64,000 bases of DNA from QVMM01 sp047030855. GTDB lineage: Bacteria; Bacteroidota; Bacteroidia; Bacteroidales; Dysgonomonadaceae. Positions 1 through 9,530 of this stretch are shown one piece after another. Each line of letters starts with the position of its first letter. Within the stretch, counting starts at the first letter, position 1. Below the pieces are notes generated by a model, which worked only from the letters and a program-made list of their open reading frames with translations, ran no database searches and had not been told where the DNA came from. The DNA lies in NCBI GenBank assembly GCA_047030855.1, contig JBKYIJ010000008.1:1984001-2048000 (forward strand), read 5' to 3'. The translations under genes were made by a program, and so were the position numbers.

Positions 1-471
1 GTCGTATTCCTGACTTTTGTAATAATCTTGATTAGCGATTGTATAATTATTTTTCCTTGCAATTACTTTCTTTATTAACTCTACGGCAGGATTATTTTTC
101 TTCGAGTATTTTTCTTTTGTCGGGCGGATTACCACTTCGCTTAGGTTGACACCTTCGGGGCTGAGTAATATATCCATCGTCGTAAGTCTCCCTTTTGGGA
201 TTGTTATGGATTTGGTATTGTACCCCATAAGAGTACAAATAACTACGTTTTTGTTGCTGTTGTTGCTGATTTTGAAATGCCCTTCCTCGTCGGATAAGCC
301 TCCCGATGTGGATTGATCGAACCTTATCGTAGCATACGATATGGGTTTTCCTGTTATAGAATCCCTTACCGTTCCCTGAATGCTTGTCACTTGAGCAAGT
401 GCATCAAGACAAAATATAGACAGTATAATAACAAATAACCCTGTTTTTATTATTCTGTTGTCTATATTCAT
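1..471 (-). CDS. DUF5686-type outer-membrane protein with carboxypeptidase-like regulatory domain (5' part only)
   Basis: Only the first 157 codons are in the window; the gene runs off the left edge. It starts at the ATG at 471-469 and opens with a signal peptide (residues 1-26, ending LDALAQ). An Ig-like regulatory domain follows, with the typical core GTVRDSITGKPISYATI near residues 30-47 and a conserved Gly-rich strand ending in DILLSPEGVNL. It then shows the NPAVELIKKVIARK segment seen in DUF5686 proteins, which usually continue into an outer-membrane barrel. The role is unknown. It is separated from ettA by a hairpin, so it is probably transcribed on its own. The family call rests on pattern memory only. 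Confidence 0.72.
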   Translation of the reverse strand, partial: MNIDNRIIKTGLFVIILSIFCLDALAQVTSIQGTVRDSITGKPISYATIRFDQSTSGGLSDEEGHFKISNNSNKNVVICTLMGYNTKSITIPKGRLTTMDILLSPEGVNLSEVVIRPTKEKYSKKNNPAVELIKKVIARKNNYTIANQDYYKSQEYD

Positions 472-504
472 TGTCAAAATTATGTGTAGTTTATTATAAA
501 ATCT

Positions 505-535
505 AACGCCTGAGAGCATTTGGCTCTCAGACGTT
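505..535 (-). terminator. Hairpin terminator downstream of ettA
   Basis: CTGAGAGC (510-517) pairs with GCTCTCAG (523-530). After one mismatch the stem is extended by AACG/CGTT (505-508 and 532-535). It lies about 90 bases past the ettA stop. The T-run is better on the plus-strand side, so the orientation is not certain. Confidence 0.55.
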
Positions 536-623
536 TTTCATGATTTCTTTATCTTATCACGATGTAAATATAACGGTTTATATCAAAATAAGATTGTATA
601 ATTTAATGTTTTTATCCTTTTTA

Positions 624-2309
624 TTAATCCATTAACTTTTTGTATCTGACGCGTTTCGGTTCAACGTTTCCAAGCCTCATTTTTTTGTTCTCCTCATATT
701 CGCTGTATGAACCCTCGAAATAGAATACTTCCGAGTTTCCCTCAAATGCGAGAATATGCGTACAAATACGATCCAGAAACCATCTGTCGTGCGAAATAAC
801 GACGGCACATCCTGCAAAACCCTCCAGTCCTTCTTCCAATGCACGAAGCGTGTTTACGTCAATATCGTTTGTCGGCTCATCGAGCAACAGAACGTTGGCT
901 TCTGCTTTTAAAGTCAAGGCAAGGTGGAGGCGGTTGCGTTCACCGCCAGATAATACTCCGCACAGCTTTTCCTGATCGGCTCCCGTAAAATTAAATCGGG
1001 AAAGGTATGCCCTTGCGTTGATTTCTTTTCCGCCGACCCTGATAAATTCCGATCCTCCCGAAACCACCTGATATACAGTCTTGTTAGGATCAATGCTTTC
1101 GTGTGCCTGATCTACATATGCTGTCTTTACGGTTTCACCTACTTCGAAAGTTCCTCTGTCTGATTTTTCCAATCCCTGTATCAGACGGAAGAGCGTCGTT
1201 TTTCCTGCTCCGTTGGGTCCGATCACTCCGACTATTCCATTCGGAGGAAGTGTGAAATTAAGATGTTCGAACAGGACTTTGTCGCCATAGGCTTTGGCAA
1301 CGTCGTGCGCTTCTATCACTTTATTTCCCAGACGTGGACCGTTAGGAATAAATATTTCGAGTTTTTCTTCACGTTCTCTCTGATCCTCGTTCAATAGTTT
1401 CTCGTACGAATTCAGACGAGCTTTTCCTTTTGCCTGACGCGCTTTAGGAGCCATGTGTATCCAGTCCAGCTCTCGCTCCAGAGTCTTGCGGCGTTTGCTG
1501 GCTTGTTTTTCTTCCTGCTCCATTCGTTTGGTTTTCTGTTCCAGCCAAGAGGTGTAATTACCTTTCCACGGAATACCTTCACCGCGATCCAGTTCCAGTA
1601 TCCATCCTGCAACATGATCGAGGAAGTAACGGTCGTGCGTAATACAGATCACGGTTCCTGCATATTGTTGAAGGTGTTGTTCGAGCCAGTCGATAGATTC
1701 CGCGTCCAAATGGTTTGTCGGCTCATCGAGCAGAAGCACATCGGGTTGCTGTAATAACAGGCGGCAAAGTGCAACGCGGCGTTTTTCTCCCCCTGACAGA
1801 TGTTCCGTAAGTTCGTCTTCGGGCGGACAACGCAGGGCATCCATTGCACGTTCCAGCTTATTGTCAAGGTTCCATGCATCTGTTGCGTCTATCTTGTCCT
1901 GCAATTCTGCCTGACGGGCAAACAGGCTGTCCATTTTATCGGGATTTTCGTAATATTCGGGTAATGCAAACTTTTGATTTATTTCTTCATATTCGTTCAA
2001 AATGTCCAGTATCGGTTGTACGCCTTCCTGCACAACCTCTTTTACCGTTTTTGTCGGATCAAGTTTCGGATCCTGTTCGAGATAGCCTACACTGAACGAT
2101 TTATCTGAAACAACTTCTCCCTGAAATTCCTTGTCGATGCCTGCAATGATTTTCAGAAGCGAAGATTTTCCCGATCCGTTCAATCCTATGATGCCGATTT
2201 TTGCGCCATAGAAAAAAGAAAGGTAGATGTTTTTTAAAACTTGTTTTTGAGGCGGATATATTTTATTTACGCCTACCATCGAAAATATTATTTTCTTGTC
2301 GTCTGCCAT
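624..2309 (-). CDS. ettA: Energy-dependent translational throttle protein EttA (ABC-F ATPase)
   Basis: A 561-residue cytosolic ABC-F protein with two ATP-binding cassettes and no membrane segments. Cassette 1 has Walker A GLNGSGKSS (residues 42-50), signature LSGGEKRR and Walker B VLLLDEPTNHLD. Cassette 2 has GPNGAGKTT, LSGGERNR and LLLDEPTNDID. The linker carries the charged P-site tRNA interaction region, and the block GEGIPWKGNYTSWLEQK is typical of the EttA subgroup. EttA binds the ribosomal E site and links the first peptide-bond step to ATP level. It is the last gene of a run from lepA, 17 bases after the TPR gene. The length matches the family (about 555). Confidence 0.95.
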   Translation of the reverse strand: MADDKKIIFSMVGVNKIYPPQKQVLKNIYLSFFYGAKIGIIGLNGSGKSSLLKIIAGIDKEFQGEVVSDKSFSVGYLEQDPKLDPTKTVKEVVQEGVQPILDILNEYEEINQKFALPEYYENPDKMDSLFARQAELQDKIDATDAWNLDNKLERAMDALRCPPEDELTEHLSGGEKRRVALCRLLLQQPDVLLLDEPTNHLDAESIDWLEQHLQQYAGTVICITHDRYFLDHVAGWILELDRGEGIPWKGNYTSWLEQKTKRMEQEEKQASKRRKTLERELDWIHMAPKARQAKGKARLNSYEKLLNEDQREREEKLEIFIPNGPRLGNKVIEAHDVAKAYGDKVLFEHLNFTLPPNGIVGVIGPNGAGKTTLFRLIQGLEKSDRGTFEVGETVKTAYVDQAHESIDPNKTVYQVVSGGSEFIRVGGKEINARAYLSRFNFTGADQEKLCGVLSGGERNRLHLALTLKAEANVLLLDEPTNDIDVNTLRALEEGLEGFAGCAVVISHDRWFLDRICTHILAFEGNSEVFYFEGSYSEYEENKKMRLGNVEPKRVRYKKLMD

Positions 2310-2326
2310 TTTATTTTGTTATATTT

Positions 2327-3292
2327 TTATTCTTCAGATAATAATTTATTTAATTTTTTTCGTACCCAGACATAATCGGGATTTATTTCGAGCGATCGCC
2401 TGAAATCTTTGGCGGCTGCTTCTTTGTTTCCCATACTGAGGTAAGTTTCGCCGCGATCCGTTAGAAAAGGATATGATGCAGGATACAATTCGATGAATTT
2501 GTTGAGTTTCTGCAATTTCAGGTTCAAATACTTTTCCGCATTTTTCTTATCATTCAGCAATAAATAAGAATCAGCCAGAATTGAAATGTCGGGATACCCG
2601 CTACTGTTTTTATCAGTCAGCTTTATAGCCTGCAAACACAAATCTTTATATTCGCTTTCGGGTTTTCCCAGTAGTTGCATAGCTTGTGCTTTTGATACGT
2701 AAGCCAGTGCATACTGAGGGTTGATTTCAGTAGTTTTACCGAAGTAATATACGGCACTGTCCAGAAGATTCAAATCTTGGCTTATTACTCCCATGTTATA
2801 GTACGGAACAGGGCTTTTAGCATTTCTTCTCATATCCAGACGCATATATTTTTTTGCTTTGTCGTAGTCTCCGTGCCGTTCGGCTATACCTCCTATACAA
2901 AGATATTTATTCGAATGGCTTCCGTCTATGCCTTTGATGCATATCAAAGCTTCGTCATCATATCCCAAAGTTGCGTATGCAATACTCAGATTGTTGTATG
3001 CAATATCATCGTCCCATGAATTTATAGCCTGCGTATAGTAATGGATTGCACTGGCATACAACTCTAATCCCGCACATGAATTTCCTGCCATAACCAGCGA
3101 TGCCAGATTGTCAGGATCATGCAACAAAGCAGATTGAAACCATGCCAAAGCCTCATTATGCCTGTTTGCACGCAAGCACTCTTTACCATTATTGAAATAA
3201 TTTGTTACCAAATTCTCCGAACGGCTGTCTTGTGCGTTAAGGTTCAGAATTGCAATTAAAAAGAAAAAAAGTACAAGCTTGTGTCTGTTCAT
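2327..3292 (-). CDS. Secreted tetratricopeptide-repeat protein
   Basis: A 321-residue protein with an N-terminal signal peptide (about residues 1-20, ending NLNAQ) and roughly seven TPR units. Typical repeat cores are EALAWFQSALLHDPDN, ASAIHYYTQAINS, DSAVYYFGKTTEINPQYA and EAAAKDFRRSLEINPDY. It is likely periplasmic and likely a protein-protein scaffold; no enzyme domain is visible. It starts 5 bases after the speA stop and precedes ettA by 17 bases, so it is probably cotranscribed. Its partner cannot be named from sequence. Confidence 0.85.
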   Translation of the reverse strand: MNRHKLVLFFFLIAILNLNAQDSRSENLVTNYFNNGKECLRANRHNEALAWFQSALLHDPDNLASLVMAGNSCAGLELYASAIHYYTQAINSWDDDIAYNNLSIAYATLGYDDEALICIKGIDGSHSNKYLCIGGIAERHGDYDKAKKYMRLDMRRNAKSPVPYYNMGVISQDLNLLDSAVYYFGKTTEINPQYALAYVSKAQAMQLLGKPESEYKDLCLQAIKLTDKNSSGYPDISILADSYLLLNDKKNAEKYLNLKLQKLNKFIELYPASYPFLTDRGETYLSMGNKEAAAKDFRRSLEINPDYVWVRKKLNKLLSEE

Positions 3293-3297
3293 GTTTT

Positions 3298-5190
3298 TTA
3301 TTCTAAATACGTATAGCCGTAAAGCCCTGATCTATAGTTTGATAAAAACTCTTTTCCTTCTTCCACCGAGATCGTTCCTTCTTTAACACTACGGGTTACC
3401 CATGTTTCCACGGTGCGGACGAGCTTTTTCGCATTGTACTGCGCATATTCCAATACCTCTGCAACGCTTTCTCCGTCTATGGTTTGTTCTATCTTATAAC
3501 CATCGTCTTCCACCGAGATATGAACGGCATTTGTATCTCCGAACAAGTTGTGAAGATCGCCCAATATCTCCTGATAAGCACCAACGAGGAATACTCCGAG
3601 ATAATAAGGTTCGCTTTTCTTTACGTTGTGAACGGGCAGGAAAGAATGTTGTCCGCCCGAAGAAATGAAATTATCTATTTTTCCGTCCGAGTCACAGGTT
3701 ATATCTTGCAGTGTGGCGTTTTTCTCAGGCTTTTCGTCCAATCGGTGAATAGGCATGATCGGGAATACCTGATCGATAGCCCAAGTGTCAGGTAATGACT
3801 GGAACAGCGAGAAGTTGCAGAAATATTTATCAGGCAATAATTTACCCAACTGTATCAATTCTTCGGGGGCATGTTTCGCTTTTCCAGCTATCTGGAAAAT
3901 TTCACGCGCAATCGAAAAATAAAGGCGTTCGATCTGTGCCCTTGTCTTTAAATCGAGCAATCCGAGACTGAATAAGTCGAGAGCTTCTTCCCTTATCTGT
4001 TGTGCATCATGCCACGGTTCGAGCATTCTGCTCTGGCTGAGATCGTCCCATATCTGGTACATTTCTTTCAACAGTTCATGTGCGTCTTCCGCTATTGTTT
4101 CATCATCGTCCCATTCGGGCAAAGACGCGGTTTCAAGAACCTCAAAAACAAGAATGGAATGATGTGCCGTCAATGACCGTCCCGATTCTGTAATGATGTT
4201 TGGATGAGGAATCCCGTTTTTGTCGGCGGCGTCCACCATTGTGGAGATAGCATCATTCGCATATTCCTGTATGGTGTAGTTTACGCTGCTTTCGCTGTAT
4301 GACGAACGCGTTCCGTCGTAATCTATGCCTAAACCTCCTCCGATATCGACAAACTCCACGTTAAAGCCTAAATTGTGCAGTTGCACATAAAACTGTGACG
4401 CTTCGCGGAGAGCGGTTTTTATACGTCTGATTTTCGTCACCTGACTGCCTATGTGGAAATGGATCAGGCGAAGAGAATCTTTCATATTGTTCTTTTCGAG
4501 ATAAGCGAAAGCTTCGAGCAGTTCACTCGAATTTAAGCCGAATTTGCTTCCGTCGCCTCCCGATTCTTCCCATTTTCCACTGCCCGAACTGGCGAGTTTT
4601 ATCCGTATTCCTATATTCGGATTGATTTTCAGTCTTTTGGCTATCTTGGTGATTAATTGCAGTTCATTTAGTTTTTCAACCACGATGAATACCCTTTTCC
4701 CCATTTTTTGAGCCAACAGAGCGAGTTCGATGTAACTCTCGTCTTTATATCCGTTGCAGATAATCAGTGAATTCGGATCCGTATTGATGGCGATCACTGC
4801 ATGAAGTTCGGGTTTTGAACCGGCTTCCAGCCCGATATTGAATTTCTTGCCGTGACTGACAAGCTCTTCAACGACAGGACGCATCTGATTTACCTTGATC
4901 GGATAAATAATGTGGTTCTGCGCTTTGTAGTCATATTCCTTAGCTGCCTTTTGGAAACACGTCGATATTTTTTCGATGCGATTGTCAAGAATATCAGGAA
5001 AACGGATAAGCACAGGGGCTTCAATATCCCTGAGCTGCAATTCGTCCATCAACTCTTTTAAATCAACTCCAACGCCGTTCTTACGCGGTGTTACGATTAC
5101 GTTCCCCTTTTCGTTTATCGAAAAATAATTGATACCCCATCCTGCGATGTTGTACAATTCTTCGGAGTCTTCAACGCGCCATTTTCTCAT
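3298..5190 (-). CDS. speA: Biosynthetic arginine decarboxylase
   Basis: A 630-residue PLP-dependent fold III enzyme that converts arginine to agmatine, the first step of polyamine synthesis by the agmatine route. The PLP lysine is in YPIKVNQ (K99). HFHIGSQ and the glycine-rich phosphate-binding stretch DIGGGLGIDYDG follow in the barrel. The C-terminal active-site segment TCDSDGKID carries the conserved Cys-Asp pair. Length matches SpeA (about 630-660). It sits between the flavin reductase gene (19 bases upstream) and the TPR gene (5 bases downstream). Confidence 0.95.
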   Translation of the reverse strand: MRKWRVEDSEELYNIAGWGINYFSINEKGNVIVTPRKNGVGVDLKELMDELQLRDIEAPVLIRFPDILDNRIEKISTCFQKAAKEYDYKAQNHIIYPIKVNQMRPVVEELVSHGKKFNIGLEAGSKPELHAVIAINTDPNSLIICNGYKDESYIELALLAQKMGKRVFIVVEKLNELQLITKIAKRLKINPNIGIRIKLASSGSGKWEESGGDGSKFGLNSSELLEAFAYLEKNNMKDSLRLIHFHIGSQVTKIRRIKTALREASQFYVQLHNLGFNVEFVDIGGGLGIDYDGTRSSYSESSVNYTIQEYANDAISTMVDAADKNGIPHPNIITESGRSLTAHHSILVFEVLETASLPEWDDDETIAEDAHELLKEMYQIWDDLSQSRMLEPWHDAQQIREEALDLFSLGLLDLKTRAQIERLYFSIAREIFQIAGKAKHAPEELIQLGKLLPDKYFCNFSLFQSLPDTWAIDQVFPIMPIHRLDEKPEKNATLQDITCDSDGKIDNFISSGGQHSFLPVHNVKKSEPYYLGVFLVGAYQEILGDLHNLFGDTNAVHISVEDDGYKIEQTIDGESVAEVLEYAQYNAKKLVRTVETWVTRSVKEGTISVEEGKEFLSNYRSGLYGYTYLE

Positions 5191-5209
5191 TATCGCAAAT
5201 ACTGTTTTT

Positions 5210-5761
5210 TTAAAGGATTATGTTATCTAAAGTGTGCAGCAAAGAGTCGTCTTTTTTCAGCACTTTTGTTATTTCCGCTATGTAGTACACATGAAAATCT
5301 TTTTCGGGATACCAGTCCGCAATCGGTTTTTTGTCGATGAAAAATTGTTCTGCCATAGGTTGTGCATACAGTTTCCTTGCAATGATTACCGTTTCGGCTT
5401 CATCGAAAAACGGAACTCCGCTTTCATCTTTTAAGACAGTCAGCCCCGATTTTTCAATTTTGTTTTCATCCCGTCCCGAAACCTTCCCCAAGTATGACAA
5501 TGCCTTTTTCTGATAGCTTTTGTTAAAAAAGGAAAGCGAGAAAGAATCGGCAGAATCGACAAATTCTTTCGTGTAGCGTTGCGGGCGTATAACCACCCAA
5601 ACCACTTCTTTGTTCCACATGATGCCGAATCCTCCCCAGCTGGCTGTCATTGTGTTTACGCTTCCGTCGGGTTTTGCTGCCGAAACCAACATCCATTTAG
5701 ATTTGATGTCGAAAGCGGTCAGGTTTATATTTTTTATGCCAATTTCTTTAAAATGTTCCAT
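5210..5761 (-). CDS. Flavin reductase family protein (FMN-binding split barrel)
   Basis: A 183-residue protein of the flavin reductase-like split-barrel family. Visible family features are an early Asn/Met segment (NTMTASWGGFGIMWNKEV), VVIRPQRYT in the FMN region, and FSLSFFNKSYQKKALSYLGKVSGRD. It probably binds FMN and either reduces free flavin or acts as a small flavoprotein reductase; substrate and partner oxygenase are unknown. It sits between lepA (18 bases upstream) and speA (19 bases downstream) in the same apparent operon. Confidence 0.85.
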   Translation of the reverse strand: MEHFKEIGIKNINLTAFDIKSKWMLVSAAKPDGSVNTMTASWGGFGIMWNKEVVWVVIRPQRYTKEFVDSADSFSLSFFNKSYQKKALSYLGKVSGRDENKIEKSGLTVLKDESGVPFFDEAETVIIARKLYAQPMAEQFFIDKKPIADWYPEKDFHVYYIAEITKVLKKDDSLLHTLDNIIL

Positions 5762-5779
5762 ATTGTTTTTCCTTTCCTG

Positions 5780-7567
5780 TTAATCAAGTTTCAACACTGC
5801 CAAGAATGCTTTTTGAGGAACTTCAACATTCCCGACTTGTTTCATCCGTTTTTTACCTTCTTTTTGTTTCTCCAGAAGTTTGCGTTTACGCGAAATATCT
5901 CCTCCGTAACATTTTGCCGTTACGTCTTTCCGCACCGCTTTTATCGTTTCGCGGGCTATGATTTTTGCCCCGATTGCAGCCTGAATGGCTATATCAAACT
6001 GCTGGCGGGGTATAAGTTCTTTCAGCTTTTCGCACATGCGTCTGCCGAAAGAAACGGCGTTATCCACATGCGTTAATGTAGAAAGGGCATCCACAGGCTC
6101 GCCGTTTAGCAGTATATCCAGTTTCGCAAGCTTCGATTCACGATAGTCGTGCATATGATAGTCGAAAGAAGCGTATCCTTTTGAGATACTTTTCAGTTTG
6201 TCATAGAAGTCGATTACGATTTCACCCAACGGCAGATCGTAAATGATCTCGACTCTGTCGCCTGAAATATAATCCTGCTTCACCAAAATGCCTCGTTTGC
6301 CTAAACAAAGCGTCATGATCGGTCCTATATAGGCAAGGTTTGTTATGACGGATGCACGTATAAAAGGCTCTTCAATATAGTCGATAAGAGTAGGGTCGGG
6401 GAGTCCTGCGGGATTGTGCACTTCCTTCATATTTCCTTTCTTGTCATATACCTTGTACGAAACGTTAGGGACAGTCGTAATAACGTCCATATTAAATTCC
6501 CTGTCGAGCCGTTCCTGTATGATCTCCATATGTAACAACCCCAAAAATCCGCAACGGAATCCGAAGCCTAACGCAACCGACGATTCGGGCTGGAAAGTCA
6601 GAGAAGCATCATTGAGTTGCAACTTTTCGAGCGATGCGCGCAAATCTTCAAAGTCCTCGCTATCGATCGGATATACGCCCGCAAAAACCATAGGCTTGAC
6701 TTCTTCAAAACCTTCAATGGCTTTTTTGCAGGGATTTTTCACATGAGTGATGGTATCGCCCACTTTTACTTCTTTCGATGTCTTTATCCCTGATATGATA
6801 TATCCTACATCCCCACAGCCGACTTCTTCACGTGGAGACATTTCGAGCTTTAAAACTCCGATTTCGTCCGCGTCGTATTCTTTTCCTGTCGCAAAGAATT
6901 TTACTCTGTCGCCTTTACGGAGAGTTCCGTTTGTTATTTTAAAATAGGCTATAATTCCTCTGAAGGAGTTAAATACTGAGTCGAATATCAGGGCTTGCAG
7001 CGGTGCGTCGGGATCACCTTTCGGCGCAGGTATTCGTTCTATGATCGCTTCCAATATATCGTAAACGCCTTCCCCCGTTTTTCCGCTGGCTCTGATTATT
7101 TCTTCCCTTTTGCATCCGAGCAGTTCTATAATCTGATCTTCAACTTCGTCGGGCATTGCACTGGGCAAGTCTATTTTGTTGAGCACGGGAATTATCTCCA
7201 GATCGTTGTCGATAGCCATGTATAGGTTTGATATGGTTTGCGCCTGTATGCCCTGTGCGGCGTCCACTATCAGCAAAGCTCCTTCACAGGCGGCTATCGA
7301 ACGCGAAACTTCGTAGGAGAAATCGACGTGTCCCGGGGTGTCTATCAGGTTGAGTTTATATTTTTCACCGTTGAACACATAGTCCATCTGTATGGCGTGG
7401 CTCTTTATCGTGATACCTCTTTCACGTTCCAGATCCATGTCGTCCAGTACTTGTGCCTGTAAATCTTTTCCTTCCACTGTTTTAGTATACTCCAGCAGAC
7501 GATCGGCAAGCGTACTTTTTCCGTGATCTATGTGGGCAATGATGCAGAAATTGCGTATTTTATCCAT
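5780..7567 (-). CDS. lepA: Elongation factor 4 (LepA), ribosome back-translocating GTPase
   Basis: A 595-residue translational GTPase. G1 is AHIDHGKST (residues 11-19), with DTPGHVDF (G3) and NKIDLP (G4) following. Domains resembling EF-G II, III and V come next, then the LepA-specific C-terminal domain with the basic segment SRKRKLLEKQKEGKKRMK. Length is as expected (about 595-600). EF4 acts on ribosomes to rescue stalled or mistranslocated complexes and affects initiation. It is the first gene of the lepA-to-ettA run, with a -7 promoter motif about 66 bases upstream. Confidence 0.97.
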   Translation of the reverse strand: MDKIRNFCIIAHIDHGKSTLADRLLEYTKTVEGKDLQAQVLDDMDLERERGITIKSHAIQMDYVFNGEKYKLNLIDTPGHVDFSYEVSRSIAACEGALLIVDAAQGIQAQTISNLYMAIDNDLEIIPVLNKIDLPSAMPDEVEDQIIELLGCKREEIIRASGKTGEGVYDILEAIIERIPAPKGDPDAPLQALIFDSVFNSFRGIIAYFKITNGTLRKGDRVKFFATGKEYDADEIGVLKLEMSPREEVGCGDVGYIISGIKTSKEVKVGDTITHVKNPCKKAIEGFEEVKPMVFAGVYPIDSEDFEDLRASLEKLQLNDASLTFQPESSVALGFGFRCGFLGLLHMEIIQERLDREFNMDVITTVPNVSYKVYDKKGNMKEVHNPAGLPDPTLIDYIEEPFIRASVITNLAYIGPIMTLCLGKRGILVKQDYISGDRVEIIYDLPLGEIVIDFYDKLKSISKGYASFDYHMHDYRESKLAKLDILLNGEPVDALSTLTHVDNAVSFGRRMCEKLKELIPRQQFDIAIQAAIGAKIIARETIKAVRKDVTAKCYGGDISRKRKLLEKQKEGKKRMKQVGNVEVPQKAFLAVLKLD

Positions 7568-7632
7568 TCTTATAATTTGCTGTAACTTAATGTTTTATAA
7601 ATTAGGAACTTTTACCCTAATTTAATGGTCTG

Positions 7633-7640
7633 CAAATATA
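7633..7640 (-). promoter_or_regulatory. -7 promoter element for the lepA operon
   Basis: On the minus strand this reads TATATTTG, matching the Bacteroidota sigma-A -7 consensus TAnnTTTG. Transcription would start near 7626, giving a leader of about 60 bases to lepA. No clear TTTG -33 element is seen at the usual distance. Confidence 0.5.
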
Positions 7641-7657
7641 CAAAAAGAATCAGAGTG

Positions 7658-7678
7658 CAGAAAGATTAAAGCTTTCTG
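7658..7678 (-). terminator. Possible weak terminator of the beta-barrel gene
   Basis: CAGAAAG (7658-7664) pairs with CTTTCTG (7672-7678), 18 bases past the stop of the gene at 7696. The tail on the minus strand is only moderately T-rich, so termination is uncertain. Confidence 0.4.
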
Positions 7679-7695
7679 TAAAAATAAATTTTTGT

Positions 7696-8331
7696 TTAAA
7701 ACCAAAGTCCTATCCCGAAATATATGTTATCGCCGTAGGGAGAGTTGTCGTTCTGCACAAGATCGTAATTCAGCGTGAAACTGAATGGCTTGAACCGAAC
7801 ACCTGCACCAATGGTAACCGCAGGAACGAATTTATTTTCGTTATATTTATGTTCTTCTCTGTTGGTGGTTACTTTAGTTGTTTCCCACATCCTGATAATT
7901 TCAGGTCTTACCGTCAGTATTATCCAATCAATCGGGTAATAATTCGCATACAGATTGAGCCCTCCGTAGTTTCGGGTATATTTCCATTCCGTACTGTTTC
8001 CTTCATAGTCTATCCATGTATCGCTGTTCTCTTTTGAGTAAGAGTACGAGAGTCCGAGTCCGGCTTCAAATTTTTTGGAAAACCTGTATCCGACTTGAGG
8101 CGACAATGAAAATCCGAAATAATTGTTTGATCCGAATCCTACGCCAAATCCGCCTCCGAAAGTAAGTTTGCTCGGATCAAAAGATTTCTTTTGTTTTACG
8201 CTGACGGTTTCATTTTCGGACGAGGAAGTTGATGAGGAAGTTTTTGTCGGGGTGGTTTCGTAATGCCATCCTTGTGCCTGACAAACTGATACTGAAATTA
8301 GAAACAGGATTGTAAAGAATACGGATTTCAT
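7696..8331 (-). CDS. Outer-membrane beta-barrel protein (porin-family-like)
   Basis: A 211-residue protein with a signal peptide (about residues 1-19, ending VCQAQ) and a Ser/Thr-rich linker. Alternating amphipathic strands begin at LTFGGGFGVGFGSNNYFGFSLSP. The chain ends in IYFGIGLWF, with the terminal Phe typical of barrel proteins folded by BAM. The size suits an 8-stranded barrel. No specific function can be assigned. It is divergent from aroC and apparently monocistronic. Confidence 0.8.
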   Translation of the reverse strand: MKSVFFTILFLISVSVCQAQGWHYETTPTKTSSSTSSSENETVSVKQKKSFDPSKLTFGGGFGVGFGSNNYFGFSLSPQVGYRFSKKFEAGLGLSYSYSKENSDTWIDYEGNSTEWKYTRNYGGLNLYANYYPIDWIILTVRPEIIRMWETTKVTTNREEHKYNENKFVPAVTIGAGVRFKPFSFTLNYDLVQNDNSPYGDNIYFGIGLWF

Positions 8332-8424
8332 AAAAGTTTATTTTTACTAATTTTTATAATCTGTAAATGTATCTATTTTTATCTAAAAACGATTTAATAA
8401 TAGAATTTGTTTAAACTTGGTTGT

Positions 8425-8432
8425 TATCTTTG
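8425..8432 (+). promoter_or_regulatory. -7 promoter element of aroC
   Basis: TATCTTTG matches TAnnTTTG exactly. TTTG at 8406-8409 could be the -33 box, although the 15-base spacing is short. Transcription would start near 8438, about 20 bases before the ATG at 8460. This argues against the upstream in-frame TTG at 8421. Confidence 0.6.
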
Positions 8433-8459
8433 TATTGCATAGATAAAAATATAAGGGGC

Positions 8460-9530
8460 ATGAACACTTTTGGAAATATTTTCAGGCTGACATCTTTCGG
8501 GGAATCGCACGGTGAAGCTATCGGCGGCGTAATCGACGGTTGCCCTTCGGGTATAGAGCTGGACTTTGAGTTTATTCAGAATGAACTGAACCGCCGCCGT
8601 CCCGGACAATCGAAGATAACAACCTCCCGAAAAGAAACCGATGAAGTAAAATTCTTATCGGGTATTTATGAAGGAAAAACTACGGGAACCCCGATAGGTT
8701 TTGTTGTCCGGAACAACAACCAACATTCTTCCGATTATGATAATATGAAAGATGTATATCGTCCGTCGCATGCCGATTACACCTATCAACAGAAATACGG
8801 AATACGCGATCATAGGGGAGGAGGGCGTTCCTCAGCCCGGGAAACCATTGCCCGATGTGTTGCGGGTGCTGTTGCAAAATTAACACTTAAACAATTAAAT
8901 ATCGATATTATTGCCTACACTTCTCAGGTGGGACATATCAAGGTTGACAACGATTACTCCCGATTTGATTTTTCCGATATAGAATCTACGCCTGTTCGCT
9001 GCCCCGATTTGGTAAAGGCTTCGGAGATGATAGGGCTGATAGAAGATGTCAAATCTAAAGGCGATACGATCGGCGGTGTGGTGACATGCGTTGTCAGGAA
9101 TGTGCCTGTCGGATTGGGAGAACCTGTTTTCGGCAAACTGCATGCCGCTTTGGGTGCTGCTATGCTGAGCATTAATGCTGTAAAAGGTTTTGAATACGGA
9201 GACGGTTTTGATGTCAACCACAGAGGATCGGAAGTGAATGACGAATTTTATGACGATAAAGGTAAAATATCCGTAAAGTCGAATCATTCGGGAGGTATTC
9301 AGGGCGGCATATCGAACGGACAGGATATATATTTCAGGGTTGCGTTTAAGCCCGTTGCCACTATCCTGATGGAACAAAATACGGTTGACATGAAAGGCTC
9401 AGAATCTCATCTGAGAGCGAAAGGACGTCACGATCCTTGCGTACTTCCGCGTGCTGTGCCGATTGTAGAAGCAATGGCTGCCATGACTATTCTGGATTAT
9501 TATCTGTTGTCAAAAGCCAAATTAGCTTAA
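8460..9530 (+). CDS. aroC: Chorismate synthase
   Basis: A 356-residue enzyme that converts 5-enolpyruvylshikimate-3-phosphate to chorismate using reduced FMN, the last step of the shikimate pathway. It starts MNTFGNIFRLTSFGESHG, the family's N-terminal signature. It then has HADYTYQQKYGIRDHRGGGR (FMN/EPSP site), the SARET segment and the C-terminal GRHDPCVLPRAVPIVEAMA. The ATG at 8460 was chosen because the TTG at 8421 lies upstream of the -7 element. The 3' end overlaps the convergent HAD gene by 9 bases. Confidence 0.97.
   Translation: MNTFGNIFRLTSFGESHGEAIGGVIDGCPSGIELDFEFIQNELNRRRPGQSKITTSRKETDEVKFLSGIYEGKTTGTPIGFVVRNNNQHSSDYDNMKDVYRPSHADYTYQQKYGIRDHRGGGRSSARETIARCVAGAVAKLTLKQLNIDIIAYTSQVGHIKVDNDYSRFDFSDIESTPVRCPDLVKASEMIGLIEDVKSKGDTIGGVVTCVVRNVPVGLGEPVFGKLHAALGAAMLSINAVKGFEYGDGFDVNHRGSEVNDEFYDDKGKISVKSNHSGGIQGGISNGQDIYFRVAFKPVATILMEQNTVDMKGSESHLRAKGRHDPCVLPRAVPIVEAMAAMTILDYYLLSKAKLA

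Noticed and set aside
8421..8459. TTG start giving 13 extra residues on AroC
   Set aside because: It overlaps the promoter region, and the family signature begins at the ATG at 8460.
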